Shown here in pieces: positions 13,501 to 24,996 of a stretch of DNA of 64,000 bases (positions within the stretch are counted from its first letter, which is position 1; every line of letters begins with the position of its first letter). The position numbers and the translations under genes were made by a program. The notes below the pieces were generated by a model, which saw only the letters and a program-made list of their open reading frames with translations, was not told where the DNA came from and searched no databases. This stretch comes from Collybiopsis luxurians FD-317 M1 (lineage: Eukaryota; Basidiomycota; Agaricomycetes; Agaricales; Omphalotaceae), in contig KN834749.1 in NCBI GenBank assembly GCA_000827265.1, forward strand, positions 175,500 through 239,499, written 5' to 3'.

Positions 13501-16500
13501 GAGCTGCCCGGTTGTATGTACCATAAATTTGCTTCAAGGACACCTCACCGGGATAGTCCACCATGACCAAAGGTGCGTGGCGGAGGAAACGGTGACTCAG
13601 AGGAACACGACCAGGGTCAGTGGGAGGATTACAAGCACCGACAAATTGTATGCGCTCGAGTTTGACCCAGGCCATATCACTGGCGCGCCAATACCCGCCG
13701 GATTCGACGAGCTGACGAATGAAGGAAATGACCCGCTGAGTCCCGTACTTGTCTGGCGCCGGAAGATTGATCTCGTCGCAAAAGACTACAAGCCATCGTC
13801 CTATCTGTACGGGAGCTAAGATCACTCCGTTGGGCGTTTTACGGTACTCGCAATACTGCTCGAAAGTTTTCAAGATCAGTTCGGGAGTAGTGGCGCTAGA
13901 AAAGTTGAGGCCGACAACTTCCATATCCGGTAATTTTCGGAGAGCGCTGAACAGGGTCATCGTTTTTCCTGATCCGGGAGGCCCACAGAGCATAAGAGGT
14001 TTGTGCTCAGAGAGCCAGGAGTAGAGGACCTCTTCATGACGTACAGTATCCATAGTCGGAACGACAACATCAGCAGCAGTAACCGCATGCGACTCGATTT
14101 CGATAGTAGGTACTCTTCCCTGCCAAGCGACCCACTCGCCATTGGAAACTTGGACATCGTAGTCGATCAGAGAGCTACCCGGAAGAATGGGAGGCAAGTC
14201 AATGCCTGTCTGGTTGCGCAAAAAGTCTCCCATCTCCGCACGCAAATCCAATTTCGCATCGCCGGAGAAAGCCCATACAATATTAACGAGTAAGCGCTTG
14301 GTGACATACTGCTCAACTCGTTCGGGCGTGAGCGGGAAGTCGGGATGCTGAAAGTTGTATTCAATGACATTGCGGACCGTCTTGTTGATGAGGGAGAAGA
14401 GTGTGTTCAGGGCACGAGTAGTAGTGAAATCCATGATGTGCTCTATTGACTCGGCGAAAGTAAGGGCCGAGCTGACCAAATCACCATCAGAGAAGTATCG
14501 CTCTAGAATTGCAGCAACCTGCTTCTGTGTTTCGAGAGCAGCTGAGGCAGCAGCGTCGGAAGGTAACGTTTCGTTGTTCCGGCGTGCAAGTGCATCCCCA
14601 GCATCTTCTTCCTCTGAATCAATGGGGTGAGTCGACAAGGTGCTGAGATAGTTTTGATAAACCATCGAAGGTTCAACAATATCTTCACTGAACCAGATCA
14701 TACCACATCGACTGACAGTGGCAGGTGTTGCATACTTAAGGTGTTCGACCTCAAACATAATACGGACGTTAGGCGGAAGATTGAGACGTTCACCATTAGG
14801 TAGGGTGAGGAGTTTGTTATCATCAAGGACACTGACGGTCAAAGTCAGAACTTGAGCGTAATGGTGCAGAACTCCGGTAAACAAACCTGTTCAAGTTTTC
14901 GACCCATTCTGGATCAACATCTCCGTCAAATATGATCCAGTGTCGTTTTCCACTTTCACCTCGAGCGTCGTCAACGATTCTCCGCAGTACATGGGTGAAC
15001 AACCCATCATTCCACTCTCTCGTAGTCGAATCCAAGGTGCCATACAACGCGTCCTTGTGCATGGCTTTGGGATCAATGACATAATCTACACCCTCGATGC
15101 CATCGAATCGTTCTAGAGCAGCAAGCAAGACCTGCCAAGCACTACTCTTACCGGTACCGGACGGTCCTACCATCATCAACCCATGTTGAATCTTTTGAAT
15201 TTGGTACAGCTGAAGAATCTTCGCAATCCAGCGTTCACCTGGGACCAGCTTGCGCTCCTTGCATACTTTGAAGATTTCTTCTCGGAGACGTTCCAAGTCA
15301 ACGGGCAGATAATCAACACCGGGGAACACATCCGCCAAAAGGCTGAAATGAATCAGTCAGCATCGGCACTCAGCAAGACCACTTGGGAAACAAAATTTAC
15401 TTTGTAAGCAGTGGAACGTCGTCAGCGACAAGTTTGGGGACGATAGTCTCCGTCACACTCTGGATCAAGATGATCTGCTCCGAGATTGCATCTGAGAGAC
15501 CGACAGCGGCATCCTCATCAGCCTCTTTAGCGCCCAGTAGACGCTCGCGCTTAAGGATACCGGCACTAGCGAGAACAGCCTTAAGCGCTCGCAGACCAAA
15601 GTCGTAATGCGGCTGAGGAGAAAGTTGCTCGTCGCAAAGATTGAAGAATGGGACAATCTTGGAAGCCAAAGACTCTGCGGTACGGAAACCTTGGGAGAAC
15701 AACATGACTTGAGCAATCAGCTCTCGGTCGGGACGCGTCATTGCCATCCTACAGGAAAGGTCAGAACAGTCTTGCAAGTGACAACGATCTTCTACTCACG
15801 GTCTGAACAGCTTGGTCAAGTTGGGAGGCAATTGAGAACGTCCAGCATAAGTAGGGTTAGTTGTGATGAAGATACCTGCATATATAATCAGTTACGCTCT
15901 GGGCCAGAAACAACAAGTTTCTTACCCATGTTCTTGTTAATCTTCAGATTTTTCCCGACCAACTCAATCTCGGTATTTGGATTCTTAACGAGTGCCGCGA
16001 GACCTTGCTGTATTGTCTGGACTTGTTGAGATACGGCACTGAGAATACGCTCTTCGAGTCGGTTAAATTCGTCAAAGCAGCCCCAGGCCCCAACTTGACA
16101 AAGACCGACAAAGATACGACCCATAGCTTTGAAGTCAAAGTTTTCGTCGCAGCAAAAGACCAATACAAATCTACCAAGCTGCACTCCAAGGGCTTTGACG
16201 GATTCAGTTTTACCTGGAGAGACATTAGCAACAGAAAAACTCTTTTCAGGCTGACGCATACCTGTTCCAGCTGGACCGAAAGGTGCACCACCGAGCTGGT
16301 TATCGAGAGCTTGCGTGAGGGTAAGATATACACGGTCCGTGAGTGGCGTTTGGACAAGTTTGTCAAGCACACCCAGATATTCCCAACCGTAAGGGAATGT
16401 TGCGTCTGCGGCCTTGATGCTCAACCGGTCAAGGGGATCCGAGATACTCTTGTCCAGGTAGAATCGCATTTGATATAGCCAGGTAAAGCCATTCTTATCC

Positions 16501-18951
16501 ATGGCACGCTGCTGGAGCAGGGACCTAGTAACATCACGTTGATGTACAAGTTCGGTGATGAGATGCTCGCATTTTCGCCGAGTGACAGGACCGAGTTCCT
16601 GCAATACAATGTCGGCGAGGAGGTCGAGAGCCTGGTTCACAGTATCCAAGGCCAGCTGGGGAGCCTGCGATTGCTCGAGAGCATCCTCAACGGAAGCTGT
16701 CCAAGCAACCTGTACAGCCAAAGTGACCAGCTGGGCAGGATATTTTTCCATCCAAGCGACAAACTCTTCCGACGAGAGTTTGGAGCCTGTACCGTAGAAA
16801 GTTTGGAGCTCAGTGACCGCATCGGATAGAAGCGTGGCCAAGGAAGATTGCATCGATGATTCGATTTTCGCCAGCCAGTCATTGATTTTGGGAAAATCCT
16901 TAAGTAAGATAGGCTCTGTGAAGAAAACTTGTTCTCCTTCTCTCGATGCCATGCCTTGAATCTGCGTGAGATCGTCATCGAGGATCATGGTCGAAATTCC
17001 TGCAAACATCTTTTTCAGATGCTTCATTACACGCAGAATATCCTTGCTATTTCCGATGATCTCCAGCAAGTCATCGTCGCCGACAAAGTAGAATCTAGGG
17101 AAGGAAGAACGTTCTCTCTCCAGATATTCTCCAAGAGCCTTCTTAATTTTGTTCAAGAGGTCTGCGAGTCGCTCGAGACTCTTCTGGATACCCGGGATAT
17201 TCATCACGTCAATGACGAACGGGGACTTGTAAACTTTCTTCATGACGGCTAGGAACTCGGCGTTAATGTTCTGGAAGCGAGCACTTTCGACCGGAAGTAA
17301 ATGCTTGATATCGGCACTTCCGGAGAAGATGCCTTCAAGGTAAACCCATTGGCGTTGTACATCGAGCCAAACATCTTGGCATTGCTTTATTAGTGAAGAA
17401 GTCGAATTGATATACGAACGTTACTTACCGAAAAGCACATGAATTCTATTCAGTTTCTCCTCCCAAGAGCCAGCCTGTTAAACGTTAGATTAAAATTCTA
17501 GGCTTTAATGGAATGATCATACCTCTTCTTCGAACACTGCAACACAGACAAAGTCAGTCCCTAATGCGTCTCATAGTCGATCAAAACCCACCTTTGTAAT
17601 GCGGGGACAACTTCATCGCCGTTAGGGAGTTCAGGTTCTCCCCACACTTATTGAGAAGTTCATCGTAACCCCTGCAACAGAAATGAATGGTCCGGAACAT
17701 TGTAAAAAAAATTACTAGACGTACTTGATTATACGGCACTTGTTCTGGTAATTGACCAGCTCCAGAGTGTAATTGGTCCAAAACTCCTTGACCTGCTTGA
17801 TATATTCTTCCAATGCCATCTGAGCGAAAAAAGAAGTGAGTATCGATGCGAACAAGTAGCTGCAAAAACATACTTCTCCTTGTGCTTGGAATATCACTTC
17901 CTTGATGATCGTCTCATTCTTCTTCAGATCCAAGTCATAAACATGGCCCAAAGTCATGCTAAAGCGCAATTCAACACACAATGGGAAGAAACAATTCGTT
18001 TTCACTCACAGCGTCAAACTAATCTGCGCGGGCAGCTTCAAAACCTTGAACAGCTGTTTCCAATGCCTATCCTTCAAAGCCTCCGATTTGAGATCTGAAA
18101 CGAGAGGATTCGACTTGAGCAACCCTCTAAGGACGTCCTGGACGTATTCAAACGCCGCATACTGCCTCATCCTCGTCGGCATTTCCTTTGTCGAGCTCAA
18201 GAGCCCATCAATATGCTGCCTCAGCTTCCTGGGCTGCACCGTCGCCCACGACATCTCCCTCAGCTCGCTAATCTGGCTCCAAATCCCACTCAGCGCCGTC
18301 CATACTGCTTTGAGATCACGCAGTTCCTCAAAAACGGGTTCGAGACGCGTGTGTCTCGTCAACTCGAGATCCAAAGCCTCCTTTGCGCGACAGACAAGGT
18401 CGTAATCCTCCTGCACGCGGGTAAGTTTACCCTCAAAAACATTGATAGTATTCATTGCGGTGTCGGCGCGGATATTGCCTTGAACAGGTCGAGTCTGTTC
18501 CCATTCTGAGATGATATCGTTGATTTTATTCTCTACGATTTTGTCTTCGGCGACAATCTTGAGTTGTAAGCCAGCTGCAAGGTTTCACGCATTCAACAAA
18601 TGGCAATGCTAGTAACAATCTCCTAAAATCGACGTACCAAGCTGCTCCTGAATGGAATCATTCTTCCTCTTCAAAATCTCATTATAAGCACTCCATTCGC
18701 CTCTAAGCTGGTCGCTGTAAAGCCAATCATCGGGAAACTGGTATCTGAATCGTTCTAGAGTCTTTTCGCCATTGGCGCAGAGCTCGATCATTGGACCCCA
18801 TGTCTTTGTTTTTTTCTTGAGGTCCTGGACGAATGTGATGAATGTGACGGCTGCTGCCGTTGAAGAATTTGCTGGAGCTAAAAGCTGTAAAGGAGAACAT
18901 TAGCTAGTTAAAAACAAAAAAGGCCATTAGCGAGTAAAGACCAACCTCCAT
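7518..18951 (-). CDS. dhc2: Cytoplasmic dynein heavy chain, motor half (Dhc2-type; no N-terminal tail)
   Basis: Encodes roughly 3,400 residues in more than 20 exons. In order it has the linker domain, then AAA1 (Walker A GPAGTGKTES split by an intron near 16210-16260; Walker B GCFDEFNR), AAA2 (GPSGTGKSS, near 15150), AAA3 (GPPGSGKT, near 13975) and AAA4 (GVSGSGK, near 12950). The coiled-coil stalk with the microtubule-binding tip follows (12.05-11.2 kb), then AAA5, AAA6 and a C-terminal domain ending [13 protein letters not shown]. The roughly 1,100-residue N-terminal tail (dimerisation, intermediate-chain binding) is absent. The first recognisable residues are [15 protein letters not shown], just before the linker. 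I place the start at the ATG 18949-18951, a 6-nt exon ATGGAG before a GTTGGT donor. It is the only in-frame ATG after an upstream stop at 19102-19104. The divergent SmE gene begins at 19099, leaving no room for a tail. Dynein split into dhc1/dhc2 is known from Agaricomycetes; identification as Dhc2 follows from that. The exact start is uncertain. Confidence 0.93.
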
Positions 18952-19098
18952 TGCTTGACCGTCGACGCGTTCAGTTTGGGTTGACAGGTAAAGGGAGCAA
19001 GGAAACAATTTGGGTTTCTCACGTGTAATACTTTGCCCTTTCAACCCAAACGTTTCGCTGATTTTTTTAAGGCCTTTACTTTTAATTCTCTGCACACA

Positions 19099-19586
19099 AT
19101 GTCAGGCCGTCAGCAACGTGTGATGGTTCAGCCCATCGTATGACACGTTCTCCTCCATATCTCGGTCCTTGCAACTCTGATTTTTGTTTACAGAATGTCA
19201 TCTTCAAAAATCTACAGCAGGTCGGATTCAATCCTTGTACTTTTCATTTTTTTCTTCGCTCAAGCTATTCGTCGGAATTATTAGAGAACAAAAGTTGTCA
19301 TATGGTTATACGATAACATTGAAATGCGGATTGAAGGTCGAATCACTGTACGTTGACGGTTGATCTTCACTATTCCAAAAGCTTACCACCATCCACGCGC
19401 AGGGATTCGATGAATTCATGAACATTGTACTCGATGAAGCTGCCGAGGTCTTTGTCAAGGACGCAAAACCAAGAAGAGAGCTAGGTAACCACTCCAAATC
19501 TGTAGTTGCGCGCCCACTTACTTTGTTATTCAGGCCGCATTCTCCTCAAAGGCGATAACATTACACTGATACAACAAGTAGTCTAA
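19099..19586 (+). CDS. SME1: Small nuclear ribonucleoprotein E (SmE)
   Basis: A core Sm-ring protein of the spliceosomal snRNPs U1, U2, U4 and U5. Four introns separate MSGRQQRVMVQPI, NVIFKNLQQ, VVIWLYDNIEMRIEGRIT, GFDEFMNIVLDEAAEVF and GRILLKGDNITLIQQVV. Both Sm motifs are present (GFDEFMNIVLD in Sm1 and ILLKGDNI in Sm2), and the protein is about 90 residues long, as expected. Its start codon is 147 bp from that proposed for the dynein motor gene on the opposite strand, and its stop is 26 bp from the PEX10 stop (tail-to-tail). Confidence 0.95.
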
Positions 19587-19612
19587 ATGCTTTCCGTGTA
19601 ATCTATGTATTT

Positions 19613-20781
19613 TTACAGATTGTATATCGGGAGCAACCGAGTGAGGCTTAGGCCTTGACGACAAAGTGGACATTCAGCCTGTGCGCTCAACTATCAGGAA
19701 ACTTTTTCCTCTCGACTAAAAGATGATCACCAACCTTTTCTCTCCCCCATCCAACGATACAACTCCAACAGAACAAATGCCCACATTCTGTCGAGCACGT
19801 ATCCGTCCTCTCTTCTAAACAGAGCGTACACACTCTCGAAGCTCTAATCGCAGGAGGCAACGACGCTACATCCAGCATTGTCCTCTCATCCTCTTCAGCA
19901 GGTTTGGCAGGTTCACTCTCTGGATCAACGATATCGAGCATCTGCGACACCGGTCGATCATCTAGATACGTCTCACGGTCAGAATCAACCTGAGCCGCAC
20001 GCTTGCCTTTGAGTTCTAGCATCGATTCGGCACGTTGACTCCGAATATAGACGACGAGTCTGTAAACCAATCTGACAGCAATGAGTATGCCCAATAGTGA
20101 GTACGAGGGCGGGCGTATATGAGGGTTCTCCGGTAACGACGAGATCTGCGGTACCAAAATAAGTAACAGTACCGAGAAAAGATGAAAAACGCACATGTCG
20201 AATACCCAATAGCCGCTTCCAAAGATTATAGTACACCCCTCGAATATAAAACACTGCGAGGTTAATCTCTGTAAGCGTCTCCAGAGCTGTCGGGAGGACC
20301 TTGAGCACTGCGGCAAGTTTGGGACTGCGAGTGGAAACAACAGTGACATTTATGAATCGCGTCAGGATGTACGCGGGCAATGAGGGAAGAAGAACCAAGG
20401 CTGCGCGTGCTAGTCTAGAAGGTGGGACGGTGGCAGAACGTTGCCATATGTCGGTATACTCTTCTCCTAATGTTTGAGTTGCTGTAGGACACTGTTAGAC
20501 AGATATTGGAATGTATAACTTGGACTCACCTCGACCAGTAGTGAGACCATAGTAAATCAACTTTACCATCAAATCCAGCTCCTTGTCCCATCTCGTCAGC
20601 GTCCGAGTACCTAACCAAGACCTAGCAGTGTTCTCTGCCTGCTCCCGCAAAAGTGCAACATGATAGAGATCCCTCTGATGAGCACGAACTAGAAGCCGAA
20701 TTAGCGCAGTTAATGGGTGCTCATCGAGTACCTACTGATCTGAGCCTGCTGAGCAGCAGGGAATACCGGAATACCCGTCAT
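19613..20781 (-). CDS. PEX10: Peroxisome biogenesis factor 10 (RING E3 ligase of the PEX2-PEX10-PEX12 complex)
   Basis: A peroxisomal membrane ubiquitin ligase involved in recycling the import receptor Pex5. After splicing the N-terminus reads MTGIPVFPAAQQAQIIRAHQ, with the first intron having a GTAGGT donor at about 20734. It continues through the conserved SWLGTR and YYGLTTGR. Hydrophobic membrane segments lie in the middle. The C-terminal RING finger is complete: CTLCLEERTDTCSTECGHLFCWSCIVGW, then, after an intron, AECPLCRQGLSLTRLLPIYNL. It is head-to-head with MGR2, with only 51 bp between start codons. Confidence 0.93.
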
Positions 20782-20832
20782 AATCAAATAAGCGCTGGGC
20801 CTTCTCACCTTTTTCTTCCCAACTCACCCAAA

Positions 20833-21405
20833 ATGCAGGCTGCTCCGCAGGGACCCTCAACAACTGACAAACGTACGCGTTTCTTTCCTTCTATTCTATT
20901 TTTTTACTCATCGTTTCTCTAGTCAAGTACGCTTTCACCACTTTACTCACTTTATGCATCAAATACTCACTTAGTTCAGGATGGGAGCCTTAATGGGCGG
21001 AACGGCAGGTATGGCAATGGGCTTTCTTTTCGGTTCATGGACCATTATACGGTAAGTTTCACATCGAATTACATCCCATCCGTATAACTCACTTTTCCAC
21101 AAGGTACGGACCAGGCCCCAATGGCGCTCTAGCCACCCTCTCCAAGTACATGCTCAACCAAGCCGCGTTCTTTGGTTTCTTCTTCTCCATTGGAGCCGTA
21201 CGTTTTCGTCACCTTCCATTTCGACTTTTCCTCCCAACCACCCTCGCTTCAACAGGTCATCCGAAGCGACTCTCAACTCTCACAAATCCAAGCTGCCCAA
21301 ATGGTCAGACTCTCTCCTGCAATCACAATACGCTCGCGCGCAGAAGGCGCTCAAATGATGAAAGCGCGATGGGAGGAGGAGAGAAGAAGATTTCGTCAGA
21401 CATAA
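20833..21405 (+). CDS. MGR2: TIM23-complex subunit Mgr2 (ROMO1 family)
   Basis: A small mitochondrial inner-membrane protein that gates lateral release of preproteins from TIM23. Exon 1 (MQAAPQGPSTTDK) is followed by an intron, a 4-nt exon TCAA (20923-20926), a second intron, and the exon beginning GATGGGAGCC. Together they give DKLKMGALMGGTAGMAMGF. Both transmembrane segments are visible (GTAGMAMGFLFGSWTII and AAFFGFFFSIGAVI), with the ROMO1/Mgr2 glycine-rich helices. The C-terminus is a charged tail rich in Arg and Glu. Without the micro-exon no combination of the visible donors and acceptors keeps the frame. Confidence 0.9.
20923..20926 (+). other. 4-nt internal micro-exon of MGR2
   Basis: TCAA is flanked by TTTCTCTAG on the left and GTACGC on the right. 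It is required to join AAAC to GATGGGAGCC in frame (K-L-K-M-G-A). The same GTACGC donor follows exon 1. Confidence 0.7.
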
Positions 21406-21576
21406 TTATCATACACCCCACCATGTATCCCCTGCTCGCGAAGAAAACAATATATTTCGTAGCGTACATTAAGGGATGGTGCTACATAGCACAATAAAAT
21501 GGTCTACAACTGTAATAAGTATAACATAGTTGTCCAAAAACGAATCAAAGTAGTGAGAAAAAAACCCCTCCTCCTT

Positions 21577-23881
21577 CTACTTTTCCGGCATCGTAGGCGT
21601 CGTCGTTGTAGTAATCGACGTGGGGTTAAACTGAGTCGTAACCCCCTGCTGCTGATATCCATAAAAACTACTTTGTTGCCCCAACTGCCCCATATTCCCC
21701 GGCAGCGGACCCGCGGTTCCATTGACATTCTGTGTCGACCTCAAATGTGCCGGTAACGTCAGCGCACTCGTCGGTGTCGATGGCGCACTGGTCCCCGAAC
21801 CAGCTAAAGCCGCACTCCACTGATAGCCCGGCTTCATAACTGTGTTGGCCACTGCGGGCGTTCTTTGTCCAGCATTCTGAGTAGATCCATTCGCTGCCGC
21901 CGCCACCGTGGCCGTGGCAGTAGTAAAAGTTGTCGAAGTCCCATTGTGATTACCGAAAAATGAGCTATACGAAGGCGCAAACGAGGTAGGCTGTATATTG
22001 ACAGGCGTCCCTCGTCCTCCGGATCCAGAACCGGATCCAGACCCATTCGTCGTTGTCCCTTGCGGATTATAAGGATTGTACCACGCACCTGCAGCATACG
22101 ATCCGTAAATCTGCTGCTGTGAAGGGGCGGAGAAATTGCTGGGGTAATAGGAAGTCGTATTAGAAGTCGTAGCAGGTCTGTATACATACGGAGTAGCAGT
22201 AGAGCTAGTGGTGGCTCCGGCCCGGTACTGATTCTGCTGTGGTGTGGGGGTCGGCGCCGTATACAGATTATACGGCGAATACGTATATCCCGGATTTGAA
22301 ACCGCGGGTGCGGCAGGGATGGGTGTAGGAGTAGGAGCTGCAGGAGTAGAAGAAGACGCAGGTAGCCCTGGTTTCGCTTTGAGGGTATTGTCGTCCCGTA
22401 GAATGTTCGGTCGGCCGGGAGGAAGATTGCCATACCAACCAGGCGAAGGCGAGACTGGCAAGGTACGATGTAAGGCACGGAGAACAGCGGCAGGGGGGAT
22501 AAGCGGAGCATTTGCATGCTTTGATGACCGGGGGCGTAAGGAGGCGAGGGTAGTTAACGAATCGAGGATGGCTTGTGCTGAAGAACTTCGTGTCAATCAA
22601 TGAAAAGATAAATCAGCAACTTTTCGTACCTGTATCCCATTCTTCCGATCCTTCTTCCGGTTTGCTAGAACTTGCACCGGTCATTAGCCTTTCCTTCTGA
22701 AGGAGCTGTAACCGGCGCAGGGCCTTTTTGTTCCTTTCAAGCAGCTCTGAAACCGCAAGTTCTAATTCGAGGCTCGCAAGACCAGACTTGATCTCCTCCA
22801 ATTGGTCAGGGGGAATTAACTCTTCCAGCTCGGTGTCTACGTCGATCGTGGGCCTGACTTGTTCAACCTCATCTTCTTCGTTGACCGGCTCCTTCTCCGC
22901 CGTCTGACACTTTTCTAGAGAAAATTTCTTGCGGGCAAAGAGAAGCTGACCGAGCTCCTGCCGACCAAGTTCCGCACATTCCTGATCAAACGAAGGAGCG
23001 AAACTGGTATTGGGGCCGTAATCAAGAAAATAGCCTGAGGATATTTTGCGAGCTGTGGGTGTTTTGTGTTTTGAAGGGAGAAGAATAGCTTTGTGGTAAG
23101 AACCCAAATTAGGGATGTCGGAAATTGGAGTCGATGGGTAGGGGGAGGGTAGAATGGATACGAGCTCGGAATAACCTTTTGGCAAGCTCTTGAGGTCGGA
23201 TGGAGACAAGTCAGAGCTGAGACCCGTCCAGTAATCGCCCGAGGGGAGATGCTGGACAAGAGCATATCTGGGATTCTGATGTATATGTGAAGGAGAGGGG
23301 GGACGTTCTGGAATGAGAGATTCGAGATGGCCTGGGAATTCTGCGGACTGAACGGAGGCCTGATTCAAGAGAGAAAGGGCAAGGTTGCAGAAAGCTTGCT
23401 GTAGAGTAGCTGCGTCGGAGGGATGAGATCGAGAATTTTTAAGGGATATAGGAAATAGGTGTTGAACAGCCGACTGTGAAAATATGAGAATGAGGAAACA
23501 AAGAACAAAGTGTGACATACTCTGAGTTGGGATAGCGAATGATTTGGAGAGTCTTTGAGCAAAGTTCGCAATGAATACAAAGATTCATTTGGAGACAGAG
23601 GAAATACTCGGTCTAGGAGACCATGGTGGTCGGCTCTGATAGAAAAAGGTGAACAGAGAAAAAAAAGAAAAGATGAAGAAAACATACGCATGAAGAATGT
23701 CAAGAATTTTGGAACTGTAAAGCGAGTTTAAAGGGAGATCTGCCAGTGAAGGGGAGTGAATTGGGAGCTGGTTAAGATCTGGTTCTGGCGACGGAGGTCT
23801 TTTTCTTTTCTTTGAGGAAGGAGGAGATTGAGAATTATTTTCAGCAGCAGCAGCAGCAGAAGACCTGGTGAATCTGGCCAT
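21577..23881 (-). CDS. Uncharacterised basidiomycete protein with basic N-terminus and Pro/Ser/Gly/Tyr-rich C-terminus
   Basis: The protein is about 700 residues in four exons. The N-terminus (MARFTRSSAAAAAENN, then SSKKRKRPPSPEP) contains a likely nuclear localisation signal. The middle has an apparently conserved block (HQNPRYALVQHLPSGDYWTG and GYSELVSILPS), an acidic segment and a helical region ending in a leucine-rich coil (LELAVSELLERNKKALRRLQLL). The C-terminal third is low-complexity, rich in Pro, Ser, Thr, Gly, Asn and Tyr (many SSF, YG and NPY motifs). No family is recognised. The NLS and low-complexity tail suggest a nuclear, possibly transcription- or chromatin-linked role, but that is inference only. 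It is divergent from the mL43 gene with about 100 bp between starts. Confidence 0.75.
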
Positions 23882-23984
23882 CTACTACGCGCGACGCGTT
23901 TCAGTCTCTGTCACTGTTTTGGAAAAGCAACAGAAAAATAAAAAAGGAAATTACATAATCCTCTCTATCTCTCTCCCTCTCCCA

Positions 23985-24458
23985 ATGCCCATCGCTCCCA
24001 TTATCAGAGCAAAGCTCGGCTCGTCTCCAGCAAATGGCCATGCTTCTTTTCTCCCTCAAATTCGAAAATTAGTCGTCGAATACTGCGATAAATGGCCTTC
24101 ATCAGCCAACACTCGCTCTTTTCTTCTCAATCACATCCAACAAGTCGCACACCAGAATCCCCATGTCGAACTCGTCGTCAGACAGCGTACTCAAAAGGAA
24201 CCGATTCTACGCGGCTTTTACGGTTAGATTCCTTTCATTCTGATTCCTCGCTTCCTTCTCAATCTTTTCCCAGTAAACGGTAGAGACAAAGTAGTCGCAC
24301 TAAATGGTCTTGAAGTCACCCAAATACAAAAAAAAGTCCAACTTCTCTTGGATTCCTCGGGAGCCAAGATAAAACCTCTTAAGAAGACTGTAGAAAGCTC
24401 TACAGAGGCCGCCAGGGGTATCTGGAGCGGTCTCCATGCCGAGCGTCCCACCCTCTAA
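23985..24458 (+). CDS. MRPL51: Mitochondrial large-subunit ribosomal protein mL43
   Basis: A component of the mitochondrial 54S ribosomal subunit (human MRPL43, yeast Mrpl51) with the thioredoxin-like L51/S25/CI-B8 fold. Exon 1 reads MPIAPIIRAKLGSSPANGHA, then QIRKLVVEYCDKWPSSANTR and NPHVELVVRQRTQKEPILRG. After one intron (24223 to about 24273) the frame continues VNGRDKVVALNGLE. It ends with a helical tail at TAA 24456-24458. Length (about 140 residues) and the conserved basic start fit the family. Confidence 0.9.
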
Positions 24459-24996
24459 TTCTCTTATTCGCCAACCACCCCCTTCCCTTTCCCTTCCCAC
24501 CCCCCTCCCTTAGTCTTCCTCGTTCTTCGTTTTCCTCGGGCGCCCTCTTGTCGTACTCGAAATTCTATTAATGTATCACGTGAATTTTCCATCACCTTTA
24601 ATGCGTGTTTCTACACGCGTCTGATCCTCTTTATCGCCTCCGCACCCTGCTCTTCTCCGTTTCTATTAAACTGCTTTCTGCCGTCAGGTACCACGTGTAA
24701 ATGGTGAGGTTAGTTATGAGGTTAGGTATGACTCCCCATACTTCCCAACTTTAACGAGGCTAGACGTGAGGCCAAAATTTTTTCCATTGAAAAGACTCCC
24801 CGATTTATTACGGCCTTCCTTTTTTTCCTTACCCCCCAACTTCTCCGAGCTTGTCCTTTCGTTTCTAAAGCAGCTCTGGTTCTTATTCCCGGATTCCATC
24901 TCTCTTCCGTCTCCCCTCACCTTTCCTTTCAGCTTCTGACCCTGGTCCCCACTCCCCTCCCCCGTCGGTCATTAGCAGAGGAAGAGAGCATTAGAA
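24459..24996. other. Intergenic region: 3' flank of mL43 and promoter of the Ser-rich gene
   Basis: No gene is supported in these 538 bases. The plus strand is strongly pyrimidine-rich (24470-24660 and 24890-24960), as in many fungal promoters. Two CACGTG E-box palindromes occur at 24577-24582 and 24693-24698. They are candidate sites for bHLH factors (Cbf1/Pho4 type), but a hexamer of this kind is expected by chance every few kilobases. Confidence 0.45.

Noticed and set aside
13265..13819. 184-codon plus-strand ORF
   Set aside because: It is antisense to the dynein AAA3-AAA4 exon, which has clear family motifs.
18952..19095. N-terminal extension of dynein upstream of the ATG at 18951
   Set aside because: The frame is open but has no ATG and is closed by a TGA at 19102-19104. 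Its sequence does not resemble the dynein tail. An acceptor-like TGTGCAG near 19091 was considered, but any upstream exon would lie inside SmE.
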